64,000 nucleotides of DNA from Terrabacter terrigena (GTDB lineage: Bacteria; Actinomycetota; Actinomycetes; Actinomycetales; Dermatophilaceae), in NCBI RefSeq assembly GCF_042676085.1, contig NZ_JBHTKH010000019.1, positions 11,788 through 75,787 on the forward strand. The letters are read 5' to 3'. Both the position numbers and the translations under genes were made by a program. The notes beneath the pieces are model-generated. The model searched no databases and was not told where the DNA came from. It saw nothing but the letters and a program-made list of their open reading frames with translations. Of this stretch, positions 32,432 through 40,997 are shown piece after piece; the stretch's first letter is position 1, and every line of letters begins with the position of its first letter.

Positions 32432-33598
32432 GTGACCGCCCCCACGAGCCCAGCGCGCGAGGCCGCCGACGCCTGCCCGGGCATCGCGCGGCCCTTCTCC
32501 GCGGCGGACGGCTCGATCGTCCGGCTGCGCCCGGCTGCTCAGCCCGTGCCGGTGGGGGCCCTGTCACAGCTGCTCGATGTCGTTGCAGGACAAGATGATC
32601 CGGCCATCCAGCTCACCTCCCGTGCAGCCCTCCAGCTGCGCGGCCTGCCCGATCCACTGACCGCGGACGTGCGGGCGGCGATCATCGCGACGGGCCTCGT
32701 GCCGACGCCGAGCCACGAGCTGGTCCGGAACCTCGTCTCGTCGCCACTGTCTGGGCTCGACGGGGGCGGGCGGTGTGACGTGCGTCCCCTCGTCGCCGCT
32801 CTCGACGAGGCACTCTGCAGCGAACCCGCGCTCTCCCGCCTGGGCGGACGGTTCCTCTTCGCCCTCGACGACGGACGTGGGGACGTCGTCGGGGAAACGT
32901 TCGACCTTGCATTCCTCGCGACGGCGCCCGACCGCGGCGTCGTGCTCGCAGGCTCCCGGCCGGGGGGCTGGGCAGTGCCGCTCGACGAGGCGGTGCCGAC
33001 TCTCGTCGGGCTCGCACTCGAGTTCGCCGAGCGCACCCGGGGAGGAGCGACCGCCTGGCACGTCGACGAGCTCACCGAGCCGCTCGGCCCGGTCCCCACG
33101 GCCACCGCCACACCGACTCCTGCACCCGCCCGCCCACTCGGCGCGGTCGCCGAGCACGCCGTGGTCGCCGTGCCACTCGGCCTCCTGCGCCGCCGGCACG
33201 TCGACGCACTGGCCCGGGTCGCCGACTCCGTACGCGTGACGCCGTGGCGCTCGCTCGTGGTCGAGCAGGGCGCGGCCCACCTGGCAGCCCTCGAGGCCGC
33301 CGGGCTCGCGACCCACGACGGCTCACCGTGGCACCGCCTCCACGCCTGCACCGGGCTGCCCGGGTGCGCCCGGTCAGCGGTCGACACCCGCGCCATGGCT
33401 GCTGAGCTGGCACCCGAGCTGCCGGCGGGCGTGCTGCCCGTGCACGTCAGCGGGTGCGAGCGTCGGTGCGGGACACCCTCGACGGCATACGTCGACGTGC
33501 TCGCACCGCGCTCCCTCGACGACGCGCTCGCCGTCATCCACGCCGCACCACACGCTTCGCCCCACGCCGCCGCCAGCACCGCCCCGGAGACCGCATGA
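32432..33598 (+). CDS. cobG: Precorrin-3B synthase CobG
   Basis: The 388-residue protein belongs to the nitrite/sulfite reductase-like family and makes precorrin-3B from precorrin-3A with oxygen. This marks the aerobic route. Four cysteines, C306, C312, C342 and C346 (ACTGLPGC and SGCERRC), provide the iron-sulfur cluster. A TACGAT box lies seven bases before the GTG at 32432; an in-frame ATG at 32423 is the alternative start. The gene is divergent from cobN and overlaps cobH by four bases. Confidence 0.9.
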   Translation: MTAPTSPAREAADACPGIARPFSAADGSIVRLRPAAQPVPVGALSQLLDVVAGQDDPAIQLTSRAALQLRGLPDPLTADVRAAIIATGLVPTPSHELVRNLVSSPLSGLDGGGRCDVRPLVAALDEALCSEPALSRLGGRFLFALDDGRGDVVGETFDLAFLATAPDRGVVLAGSRPGGWAVPLDEAVPTLVGLALEFAERTRGGATAWHVDELTEPLGPVPTATATPTPAPARPLGAVAEHAVVAVPLGLLRRRHVDALARVADSVRVTPWRSLVVEQGAAHLAALEAAGLATHDGSPWHRLHACTGLPGCARSAVDTRAMAAELAPELPAGVLPVHVSGCERRCGTPSTAYVDVLAPRSLDDALAVIHAAPHASPHAAASTAPETA

Positions 33599-34245
33599 CG
33601 ACCCCCCCGACCCGCCGCTACGCGTACGAGACGGACGGCGCCGAGATCTACCGGCGGTCCTTCGCCACCATCCGGGCGGAGGCCCGGCTCGACCACCTGC
33701 CCCAGGACGCCCGCGTCGTCGCGGTGCGGATGGTCCACGCGAGCGGAGACGTCGACCTCACCGACCACATCGCGGTCCACCCGGGTCTCGTCGCGGCGGC
33801 ACGTGAGGCCCTCCAGGCCGGTGCACCGATCCTCACCGATGCCCACATGATCGCGTCGGGCATCACCCGGGCGCGGCTGCCGCACGACAACGAGGTCGTG
33901 TGCACGCTCCGCGACGATCGTGTTCCGGACCTCGCAAAGGCTTGGGGCACAACGCGGTCCGCCGCTGCGGTGTCCCTCTGGGGCGAGCGCGTCGAGGGTG
34001 CCGTCGTCGCCATCGGCAACGCACCGACCGCCCTCTTCCACCTGCTCGAGACGATCGCCGACGGCGGCCCGCGGCCGGCCGCGATCGTCGGCATCCCGGT
34101 CGGCTTCATCGGGTCGGCCGAGTCGAAGGTCGCCCTCGCCGAGAACCCGTTCGACATCCCCTGGCTCGTCGTCCACGGGCGCCGTGGAGGCTCGGCCCTC
34201 GCCGCCTCCGCCGTCAACGCGCTCGCCCGCGAGGAGGAGCTGTGA
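33595..34245 (+). CDS. cobH: Precorrin-8X methylmutase CobH
   Basis: The 216-residue enzyme moves a methyl group from C11 to C12 of precorrin-8X to give hydrogenobyrinic acid. It has the catalytic histidine at about residue 48 (RMVHASGD), TDAHMIASGI and the GNAPTALFHLLE and GFIGSAESK blocks. It overlaps cobG and cobIJ by four bases on each side, so it is the middle gene of the cobG-cobH-cobIJ operon. Confidence 0.95.
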   Translation: MTTPPTRRYAYETDGAEIYRRSFATIRAEARLDHLPQDARVVAVRMVHASGDVDLTDHIAVHPGLVAAAREALQAGAPILTDAHMIASGITRARLPHDNEVVCTLRDDRVPDLAKAWGTTRSAAAVSLWGERVEGAVVAIGNAPTALFHLLETIADGGPRPAAIVGIPVGFIGSAESKVALAENPFDIPWLVVHGRRGGSALAASAVNALAREEEL

Positions 34246-35780
34246 AGGGCTGGCTGCGCGGGGTGGGGGTGGGCCCCGGCGACCCGGAGCTCGTCACCGT
34301 CAAGGCCGCCCGCCTCATCGGCGAGGCCGACGTCGTCGCCTTCCACAGCGGCCCGCGGGGCGACTCCATCGCCCGCCGGATCGCGTCCACCTACTTCCGC
34401 GACGACGTCATCGAGGAGCTGCTCGTCTACCCCGTGACGACCGGCTCGACCGACCACCCGCTCGGCTACCACGGCCTCATGGCCGACTTCTACGACGACT
34501 CAGCGGATCGCCTTGCGGCACACCTGGACTCGGGTCGCAACGTCGTGGTCCTCGCCGAGGGCGACCCGCTCTTCTACGGCACGTACATGTACCTGCACGA
34601 TCGCCTCGCCGACCGCTACGACACCGCCGTCGTGCCCGGCGTGACGTCGGTGAGCGGCAGCGCGGCAGCCGTGGCGACCGGCCTGTGCCGTCATGAGGAC
34701 GTGCTGACGATCCTGCCCGGCACGCTGCCGGTGCCCGAGCTGGCTCGCCGTCTCGCCGACACCGAGGCGGCGGTCGTCATGAAGCTCGGGCGTACCTTCG
34801 AGAACGTCCGCGAGGCGCTGCGCCAGGCCGGACGGCTCGACGACGCACGCTACGTCGAGCGGGCGAGCTCCGACGCGGAGCGAGTGCTGCGCGTCGTCGA
34901 CGTGGACCCCATGACGGTGCCGTACATGTCGATGGTCGTCGTGCCGGGCAAGGACCTGCGCGCCGACGCTGCTGGTCGAGCCGCGTCATCCACCCCAGCC
35001 AGTGGGACGGCTCCCCTGGCGGCCGGCGTCAGCCCGGCGCATGGGGTTGCGGGCGAGGTCGTCGTCGTCGGCCTCGGCCCGGGCCCCGACCGGTGGCTCA
35101 CCCCCGAGGCCTCGGCTGCCCTCGCCGAGGTGGCTCACGTCGTCGGCTACGCGCCCTACGTCAACCGCGTACCGCAGCGTGAGGGTCTGACCCGGCACGC
35201 GTCGGGCAACACCGTCGAGGTCGACCGTGCCCGTGACGCCCTGGAGCTGGCCCGCAAGGGCGAGCGGGTCGCGGTCGTGTCGGGCGGCGATGCCGGCGTC
35301 TTCGGGATGGCGTCCGCCGTCTTCGAGGCGGCGGAGACCCACGGATACGGAGACGTGCCGGTGCGGGTCGTGCCCGGCGTCACCGCCGCGCAGGCCGTCG
35401 CCGCACGAGCGGGCGCGCCCCTGGGCGGCGACTTCGCGGTCATGTCGCTCTCCGACCGCCTCAAGCCGTGGGACGTCATCGAGCGCCGCCTGCGTGCGGC
35501 GGCCGCAGCCGACCTCGTCATCGCGCTCTACAACCCCGCCTCGCGCAGCCGCACCGAACAGGTCGCCCGGGCACGCGAGGCCCTGCTCGAGGAGCGGGGA
35601 GGCGACACCGTCGTCGTCGTCGGTCGCGACGTCGGCCGCGCCGAGGAGTCGCTCACCGTCACGACACTGGACGCCCTCGACCCGGCGAGCATCGACATGA
35701 AGTGCCTCGTCATCGTGTGCGCGACCGGCACGAGGGTCACGGCGTCGGGCCAGGTCTGGACGCCGCGCTTCGTGCACTGA
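34242..35780 (+). CDS. cobIJ: Fused precorrin-2 C20-methyltransferase / precorrin-3B C17-methyltransferase CobIJ
   Basis: Two SAM-dependent tetrapyrrole methylases are joined in one 512-residue protein. Residues 1 to about 240 are CobI, starting GVGVGPGDPELVTVKAARL with the GDPLFYGTY motif. Residues about 268-512 are CobJ, starting VVVGLGPGPDRWLTPEA with SGGDAGVFGMAS and YNPASRSR. A low-complexity Ala/Ser/Pro linker joins them. This fusion is known in actinobacteria (CobIJ). The GTG start overlaps the cobH stop (GTGA). Confidence 0.95.
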   Translation: MKGWLRGVGVGPGDPELVTVKAARLIGEADVVAFHSGPRGDSIARRIASTYFRDDVIEELLVYPVTTGSTDHPLGYHGLMADFYDDSADRLAAHLDSGRNVVVLAEGDPLFYGTYMYLHDRLADRYDTAVVPGVTSVSGSAAAVATGLCRHEDVLTILPGTLPVPELARRLADTEAAVVMKLGRTFENVREALRQAGRLDDARYVERASSDAERVLRVVDVDPMTVPYMSMVVVPGKDLRADAAGRAASSTPASGTAPLAAGVSPAHGVAGEVVVVGLGPGPDRWLTPEASAALAEVAHVVGYAPYVNRVPQREGLTRHASGNTVEVDRARDALELARKGERVAVVSGGDAGVFGMASAVFEAAETHGYGDVPVRVVPGVTAAQAVAARAGAPLGGDFAVMSLSDRLKPWDVIERRLRAAAAADLVIALYNPASRSRTEQVARAREALLEERGGDTVVVVGRDVGRAEESLTVTTLDALDPASIDMKCLVIVCATGTRVTASGQVWTPRFVH

Positions 35781-35921
35781 GCCGCGCTGCGGCACGTCAG
35801 GGACCGGCCTCGTCACGGTCGCAGACATGCGGGCAGGGACCCTGCGGCCTCCGCCACCGAGTGCTCCTTGACAGGCGCCCGGCCGGTGCCGTCCCATCGA
35901 AGCAACAGATGGAGGTTGGCG

Positions 35922-36239
35922 ATGTACGGATATCAGCTCCACGTCCCGGCGCCGATCGACGTGTACCTGGCCATGCACAGGGCCGTCCAGGAGGTCCTGG
36001 ACGAGGAGGGCGACTCCGAGGGACTGCTGGTGCACTTCGCCTATCCGGTGCACGACGGCTTCAGCCTGGTCGAGGTGTGGGAGACCAAGGAGCAGCTGGA
36101 GACCTTCAACCGCGAGGTGTTCCCGAAGGCGATGTCACGGGCCGGTCTGTCGATGGGCGACGCCCAGCCGGAACCCGTGGAGTTCACGCCGGCCGTCCTC
36201 ATGACGCCACGCGCCTTCAGCTCCGACGCGGCGACGTGA
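35922..36239 (+). CDS. Conserved hypothetical protein, possible dimeric alpha/beta barrel
   Basis: The 105-residue product does not match a family I can name. The pattern GLLVHFAYPVHDGFSLVEVWETKEQLETFNREVF recalls antibiotic-monooxygenase-like dimeric alpha/beta-barrel proteins, where a GxxxxEVW strand is followed by a helix. GGAGG six bases before the ATG at 35922 decides this start over the longer frame from 35868. It follows cobIJ by about 140 bases and has no obvious link to cobalamin. Confidence 0.6.
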   Translation: MYGYQLHVPAPIDVYLAMHRAVQEVLDEEGDSEGLLVHFAYPVHDGFSLVEVWETKEQLETFNREVFPKAMSRAGLSMGDAQPEPVEFTPAVLMTPRAFSSDAAT

Positions 36240-36257
36240 CGACGCCACCGGCGGCCA

Positions 36258-36300
36258 CGACCGCCCGGGCGGCGTGCCCCGACCGCCCGGGCGGCGTGCC
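36258..36300. repeat. Tandem 21-bp copies containing a CCGCCCGGGCGG palindrome
   Basis: CGACCGCCCGGGCGGCGTGC occurs twice, 22 bases apart, right after the stop of the preceding gene. Each copy has a fully self-complementary GC-rich core that can form a hairpin. It could act as a transcription terminator or be a duplicated intergenic element; no gene overlaps it. Confidence 0.6.
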
Positions 36301-36330
36301 ACGCTGGACCCGCTGAGGCATCCTGACGAC

Positions 36331-36621
36331 ATGCAGCTCGACTTCGAGGGCGCCGTCTACCAGTGGCGCGGCCCGGCACCGTACTTCTTCGTCCGCGTGC
36401 CCGAGCCCGAGTCGGAGGCGCTGCACGACGTCGCACACGTGAGCTACGGCTGGGGCATGATTCCCGTCACCGCGCGGGTCGGCCGCACCGAGTGGTCGAC
36501 GTCGTTGTGGCCCAAGGACGGCGGCTACATCGTGCCGCTCAAGGATGCCGTCCGTCGGGCCGAGGACATCGAGGACGGCGACGTCATCGGCGTCGGGCTC
36601 GACGTGCGCGCGGACCGTTGA
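36331..36621 (+). CDS. DUF1905 domain-containing protein
   Basis: The 96-residue protein is a single DUF1905 domain: MQLDFEGAVYQWRGPAPYFFVRVP, then SYGWGMIPVTARVGRTEWSTSLWPKDGGYIVPLKDAVRRAEDI. This small beta-barrel family has no known biochemical role. The ATG at 36331 starts at the domain edge; upstream residues in the longer frame are unrelated. It converges on the ferredoxin-like gene, with only nine bases between stops. Confidence 0.82.
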   Translation: MQLDFEGAVYQWRGPAPYFFVRVPEPESEALHDVAHVSYGWGMIPVTARVGRTEWSTSLWPKDGGYIVPLKDAVRRAEDIEDGDVIGVGLDVRADR

Positions 36622-36630
36622 CCGGACGCG

Positions 36631-37038
36631 TCAGACCATCGCCCACGTCAGCGACAGCCCGCTCGGCGCGAAGACCCGTGACTCCAGCGCCCGAGGGATT
36701 CCCGCCACACCCGGCCCACCCAGCCGTACCCAGGCGCTGACCTCGTCGACGGTCGCGTCGTCGAGGACCGCCCGCAGCCACACCGGCCGTGCCCCGGCTG
36801 CGCGCCCCGTCGGCGAGGGGGTCACGACGACGACGTTCGACTCGTCGCAGGCGAGGAGGCACGCACTCCGCAACACCCGTGCGTGGCCCCCGGTGCCGAC
36901 CTCGAGGCGGGCGAGGAGCCCGTCGTGGTCGACCCCGGGGTGCTTGCTCTCGGTGCCACAGCAGCAGTCACGGCACACGCGGACGATGCACGCGGCGTCG
37001 GGCGAGCCTGTGGGAGAAGCGCTTGCGTATGCCGTCAC
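36631..37038 (-). CDS. (2Fe-2S) ferredoxin domain protein of the cobalt-transport cluster
   Basis: The 135-residue protein has a thioredoxin-like ferredoxin pattern: VRVCRDCCCGTESKHP near residue 20, then SACLLACDESNVVVV. These cysteines probably hold a 2Fe-2S cluster. Related actinobacterial proteins sit beside CbtA/CbtB or cobalamin genes, so a role in cobalt handling or corrin redox chemistry is likely but not shown. The GTG start overlaps the cbtA stop by four bases, which makes it part of the riboswitch-controlled cbtB-cbtA operon. Confidence 0.8.
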   Translation of the reverse strand: MTAYASASPTGSPDAACIVRVCRDCCCGTESKHPGVDHDGLLARLEVGTGGHARVLRSACLLACDESNVVVVTPSPTGRAAGARPVWLRAVLDDATVDEVSAWVRLGGPGVAGIPRALESRVFAPSGLSLTWAMV

Positions 37039-37820
37039 GCCGAGACGGGCGCGCCGGCGTCGGCCCGCGCGTCCGCAGGACGCGTCGCACCGGCCCGCTC
37101 CATGAGCAGGCCGAACGCGAGTCCCAGCGTCAGCCACATCACGCCGAGCTGGGCGAGCGAGGCGAGGCGGAAGTCCCAGATCACGGCCGCGGGCACGTCC
37201 GCGGGCACCTGGTCGGGGGTGCCCGGAACGAGGACGAGCACCAGCCCGACGAGCACCACGGTCGCGACGACGTCGAGCGTCCAGCGTGTCGACGGCGTCG
37301 GAACGCGCGTCGTGAGCCACCGGTCGAGCATCGGCACCACGACCGCGATCGCGACCCCGAGCAGGAGGACGACGGCATACAGGGTCGTGCGCCTCCCGAC
37401 GGTCTGCGGGTCGCCCACGGCCGGCGGGTTGGCCGGGATCTTCAGTGCGGGCAGCAGCGTGACGGCCCCGAAGCCGACCGCGGCGAGCACGAGGGAACGG
37501 CCGAAGTCGCCGCGGCCCGGCAGCCGGTCGCGCATGCGCGCGAAGACGACCGCGAAGATGACGCCCACCGCCACGCCGACGATCACCGAGGTGACGGCAC
37601 CACCGACGACCTGCGCCGAGCGCGAGACGAGCGGCTCCCCGCCGCCGTGCATCGGCACGCCGGCCGACTGCCCACCGTGCATCGAGCGGGTGTCCTCGAT
37701 GACGAGGGCGCGCCGGATGACCGGCTCGACGAGGAGCCAGATGGCGACGGCGGCTGCCAGGCCTGCGAGCACGCCGGCCAGGGCCCCGCGCCGAAGCACG
37801 GAGCCGAAACCCACCGCCAT
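37035..37820 (-). CDS. cbtA: CbtA family cobalt transporter subunit
   Basis: The 261-residue protein has about five to six membrane segments spread over its length and the CbtA pattern GALAGVLAGLAAAVAIWLLVEPVI at the N-terminus. An MHGG-type histidine stretch (SMHGGQSAGVPMHGGG) on the outer side could bind metal. CbtA works with the small CbtB in B12-regulated cobalt import. It starts one base after the cbtB stop and overlaps the ferredoxin gene. Confidence 0.9.
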   Translation of the reverse strand: MAVGFGSVLRRGALAGVLAGLAAAVAIWLLVEPVIRRALVIEDTRSMHGGQSAGVPMHGGGEPLVSRSAQVVGGAVTSVIVGVAVGVIFAVVFARMRDRLPGRGDFGRSLVLAAVGFGAVTLLPALKIPANPPAVGDPQTVGRRTTLYAVVLLLGVAIAVVVPMLDRWLTTRVPTPSTRWTLDVVATVVLVGLVLVLVPGTPDQVPADVPAAVIWDFRLASLAQLGVMWLTLGLAFGLLMERAGATRPADARADAGAPVSA

Positions 37821-37821
37821 G

Positions 37822-38031
37822 TCAGTGGCAGGGGACGCCGAGCGCGTGGCGCGCGTCGTGCGTCAGCTCGTGGAGCATCTCGGCGGCCGGGGCGCTGAGC
37901 AGCGCACCGTTCTCCTGCGCGAGGACGTAGATCGTGAAGACGGCGAACGCGAGCAGCAGCCAGGCCCACACGGGGACCTTGACGGATGCGGTGGACGCGC
38001 TGGCGGGGACGACGGATGCAGCAGTGGCCAT
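37822..38031 (-). CDS. cbtB: CbtB cobalt transporter small subunit
   Basis: The 69-residue protein has a single membrane segment (PVWAWLLLAFAVFTIYVLAQ) and a C-terminal histidine-rich tail (MLHELTHDARHALGVPCH), as typical for CbtB. The tail probably binds cobalt. The ATG at 38031 is the family start; the longer frame above it reads through the riboswitch. It is the first gene behind the riboswitch at 38070-38246. Confidence 0.9.
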   Translation of the reverse strand: MATAASVVPASASTASVKVPVWAWLLLAFAVFTIYVLAQENGALLSAPAAEMLHELTHDARHALGVPCH

Positions 38032-38069
38032 GGCAGGTTGACCCTTTCTTTCCATGCCTCGTGGACAGA

Positions 38070-38246
38070 TCACGCCGCAGCCGGTCTCCTGGCTTCCAGA
38101 TCGTCGCGCCTCCCCGCCTTCCCGACGACCCGGCTGTTCACCTGAGGTCACCAGTGGCGATGGTGGGGACTTGCTCCCTGGTCACAGTGGCGAGGACCAC
38201 GTCGGAGTCACACCGACTTCCCGTGCACTGCGGCCCTCGCATCCTG
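38070..38246 (-). promoter_or_regulatory. Cobalamin riboswitch upstream of cbtBA
   Basis: On the minus strand GGAAGTCGGTGTGACTCCGAC, then CCTCGCCACTGTGACC and the 3' part AAGCCAGGAGACCGGCTGCG match the conserved core and B12 box. A long variable P6 arm fills the middle. It precedes cbtB by about 40 bases and lies after the cobM stop, so it controls cobalt import by B12 level. A translation- or transcription-level platform is not obvious from sequence. Confidence 0.93.
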
Positions 38247-38287
38247 ACACACGCGGTGGTGCCGCGCCATGGGGGCCCGCGAGATGC

Positions 38288-39061
38288 CTAGGAGCGCTGC
38301 GGGTTTCGGGCCCCTCGTGTGATCCGCGTGCCGTAGAGGTGCGACTCGACGAAGTCGTCGCTGTCGCGCGCGGCGAGGGCCCACCCGACGAGGATGACGG
38401 CGGCCTGCCGCAGCCCGGCCGCCTCGACCTGGTCGGCGACGTCGGCGACCGTGCCACGGAGCACGAGCTGGTCGGGCTGCTCGGCGTTGGCCACCACGAC
38501 GACGGGACAGCCGGCGCCGTAGTCGTCGACGAGCGTGGCCATGAGCTCACGGGTGTGGCGGATCGCGAGGTGGAGCACGAGCGTCGCCCGCGAGCTCGCG
38601 AAGTGGGCGAGCGTCTCGGTGTCGGGCATCTGCGTCGAGTCGCGCCGGGCCCGGGTGAGCACGACCGACTGGGCGACCTCGGGAACCGTCAGCTCGCGTC
38701 CGATCAGGGCCGCGGCGGCCGCGTACGCCGGCACGCCCGGCGTGACGTCCCAGGGCACGCCGGCCCGGTCGAGACGTCGCGTCTGCTCGGCGACGGCCGA
38801 GTAGATCGACGGGTCCCCCGAGCAGAGCCGCGCGACGTCGTGCCCGGCCTCGTGGGCCCGGACGCAGTGCTCCGTGATGGCGTCGAGGTCGAGGTGCTGG
38901 GTGTCGACGAGCTGCGCGCCGTCGGGGCAGTGCGCGAGCACCTCGTCGCCGATGTACGTCCCGGCGTAGAGGCACACCTGCGACTCTCCGACGAGCCGCA
39001 CGGCCCGCAGGGTCAGCAGGTCGGCGGCACCCGGCCCAGCCCCGATGAAGTGCACGGTCAT
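38288..39061 (-). CDS. cobM: Precorrin-4 C11-methyltransferase CobM
   Basis: The 257-residue SAM-dependent enzyme methylates precorrin-4 at C11 to give precorrin-5. It begins VHFIGAGPGAADLLTLRA and has the CSGDPSIYSA motif and TPGVPAYAAAAALIGRELTVPEV, all diagnostic for CobM/CbiF. Its ATG overlaps the cobL stop by four bases (ATGA), giving a cobL-cobM operon. Confidence 0.95.
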   Translation of the reverse strand: MTVHFIGAGPGAADLLTLRAVRLVGESQVCLYAGTYIGDEVLAHCPDGAQLVDTQHLDLDAITEHCVRAHEAGHDVARLCSGDPSIYSAVAEQTRRLDRAGVPWDVTPGVPAYAAAAALIGRELTVPEVAQSVVLTRARRDSTQMPDTETLAHFASSRATLVLHLAIRHTRELMATLVDDYGAGCPVVVVANAEQPDQLVLRGTVADVADQVEAAGLRQAAVILVGWALAARDSDDFVESHLYGTRITRGARNPQRS

Positions 39062-40311
39062 GAGTTCGACTCCGAATCCTCTTGCAGCACAGGCTTCTCC
39101 ACGGACCACTGGAAGATCGATCGGGCCGGTTTCCAGCCGTGGAGCGACCCGATCCCGTCGAGCTCCTCGACGGCGATACGGCTCATCGACCCGCCCAGGC
39201 GTCGGCGCGCATCGTGCAGCAGCAGCTCGGTCTCGACCGTCACGCCGTGGACGACGAGCCGGCCACCCGGTGCCAGCGCCGACCAGCACTCGTCGAGCAG
39301 CCCGGCCGTGGCCCCACCCCCGACGAACACGGCATCCGGCCTGGGCAGCGAGGCGACGGCATCGGCCGACCACGCCTCGACCACCTGCAGCCCCGGCACC
39401 CCGAGCGCCCGGGCGTTCCGGCGCACGCGCTCGGCACGCTCGGGGTCACGCTCGACGGCGTGCACCTCGTTGCGCGGGTGCTGCCGGGCGAACTCGATGC
39501 CCACCGAGCCGGCCCCTGCCCCGAGGTCCCACATGACGTCGCCGGGCCGTGGCGCGAGGTGGGCGAGCGCCGCCGCCCGCACGACGCGCTTCGTCAGCTG
39601 CCCGTCGTGCTCGTATGCCGTCTCGGGCAGTCCCGGCACCAGCGACGGCGCGCGGGAGGCGGGCCCCGTCGAGCACTCGACGCAGACGAGGTGCAGCCGA
39701 GGGGCGGGACGGCCGTCCCACGATGCGGCCACCCCCTCGGTGCGCGACTCGGCCGGCGTCCCGAGGTCGGCGAGCACCGTGAGGCGGCTGCCGGCATACC
39801 CCTCGTCGGCGAGAAGGGACGCGATGCGGGCCGGCGCGTCCTCGCCCGAGGTCAGCACGACGAGCCTCGCCCGAGGCGCGAGGTCCCGGCGCAGCCGGTC
39901 CACGTCGCGCCCGACGAGCGTCACGACCTCGCAGTCCTCTGCTGCCCAGCCCATCCGCGCGCGGGCCAGGGCCACCGACGAGACCGCAGGGTGCACGCGT
40001 ACGACCTCGGCCCCCAGCTCACGCACCAGTGTCGAGCCGATGCCGGAGACGTGGGGGTCACCGCTCGCCAGCACGACGACGCGCCGACCGGAGACGTCGG
40101 CGAGGAGGGCCCGCAGCCCCGGCAGCAGCGGCGACGGCCACGGCACGAGCCGCACCCCCGGGCGCCCGCCGAGCATGCGCAGGTGCCGGTCGCCTCCGAC
40201 GACGACCTCGGCCTCGTCGACGAGGCGCCGCGCGTCGGGAGCGAGCGTGCCCAGCCCCGCGGCACCGACACCCACGACCTCGATCGGCACGTCGCTGGCT
40301 CGGTCGATCAC
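39058..40311 (-). CDS. cobL: Precorrin-6B C5,15-methyltransferase (decarboxylating) CobL
   Basis: The 417-residue protein joins two methylases. The N-terminal CbiE part (residues 1 to about 215) has VVGVGAAGLGTLAPDARRLV and LASGDPHVSGIG. The C-terminal CbiT part has the Rossmann SAM motif VMWDLGAGAGSVGIEFAR. CobL methylates precorrin-6B at C5 and C15 and decarboxylates the acetate arm. The start is GTG, seven bases after a TAGGGT box, so it appears to be leaderless. No riboswitch was seen before it. Confidence 0.95.
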   Translation of the reverse strand: MIDRASDVPIEVVGVGAAGLGTLAPDARRLVDEAEVVVGGDRHLRMLGGRPGVRLVPWPSPLLPGLRALLADVSGRRVVVLASGDPHVSGIGSTLVRELGAEVVRVHPAVSSVALARARMGWAAEDCEVVTLVGRDVDRLRRDLAPRARLVVLTSGEDAPARIASLLADEGYAGSRLTVLADLGTPAESRTEGVAASWDGRPAPRLHLVCVECSTGPASRAPSLVPGLPETAYEHDGQLTKRVVRAAALAHLAPRPGDVMWDLGAGAGSVGIEFARQHPRNEVHAVERDPERAERVRRNARALGVPGLQVVEAWSADAVASLPRPDAVFVGGGATAGLLDECWSALAPGGRLVVHGVTVETELLLHDARRRLGGSMSRIAVEELDGIGSLHGWKPARSIFQWSVEKPVLQEDSESNS

Positions 40312-40466
40312 AGCCGCGACCCTAGCGCGACGAAGGATCTGCGACAGATCTGCCCGTTCCGGTCATGCCCGGGGCCTCGCGGCCCCATCATGGGCTATCG
40401 CAGGGCGTCGGGGACCGTCGGGGATGCCGTGTGACCACGTCGCCACAGGGGAGGAAGCACCCAACC

Positions 40467-40997
40467 ATGACTGATGCCCGCACGGACTCCGGCCGCGTCC
40501 CGACGACGCGGCTGACGACCGTCAGCGCCCGCGGGGGCAGCGTCTCGTTCGACGTGCCAACCGGCTGGGAGACGATCGTGCTGCCCGAGGACGCCGGGGT
40601 CGTGGCCGCCCTCGAGCCTGACCGGTCCGGGCTCTTCCGCACCAACTTCGTGCTCACGGCCGGCCCCGTCGACGGGCCGCTCGGCGACTGGCAGCGCCAG
40701 ATCATGCGCCACGACGAGGAGGTGGCCGACCACCTGCTCCTCGACCACGAGGAGCTGGGAGTGGGCGGTCACGCCGGCTCGCGTCGCCTCACCACGCACT
40801 CGACGCCCGCCCGTGAGTCGGTCACCACGGAGTCCTGGTCGACGGTGGTCGACGGCACCGGCGTCACCCTCACGGCGAACGTCGGCACGCTTCGGCTCAC
40901 CGAGATGGGCCCGCTCATCGCCGCGGTCGCCGCGAGCCTCGTCGTGCGCGAGACCGGTTGCGTGCCCGACGACGTGCCGGGACGCGTGCCCGCATGA
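40467..40997 (+). CDS. Conserved actinobacterial protein, possible LpqN/PsbP-like fold
   Basis: The 176-residue protein has no signal peptide. The pattern SVSFDVPTGWETIVLPEDAGVVAALEPD with later strands TESWSTVVDGTGVTLTANV recalls the LpqN/PsbP-like folds seen in some T7SS-linked proteins, but I cannot be sure. It overlaps the next gene by four bases (ATGA), so the two work together. They lie between cobL and the chelatase operon without an obvious cobalamin link. GGGGAGGAAG precedes the ATG. Confidence 0.5.
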   Translation: MTDARTDSGRVPTTRLTTVSARGGSVSFDVPTGWETIVLPEDAGVVAALEPDRSGLFRTNFVLTAGPVDGPLGDWQRQIMRHDEEVADHLLLDHEELGVGGHAGSRRLTTHSTPARESVTTESWSTVVDGTGVTLTANVGTLRLTEMGPLIAAVAASLVVRETGCVPDDVPGRVPA

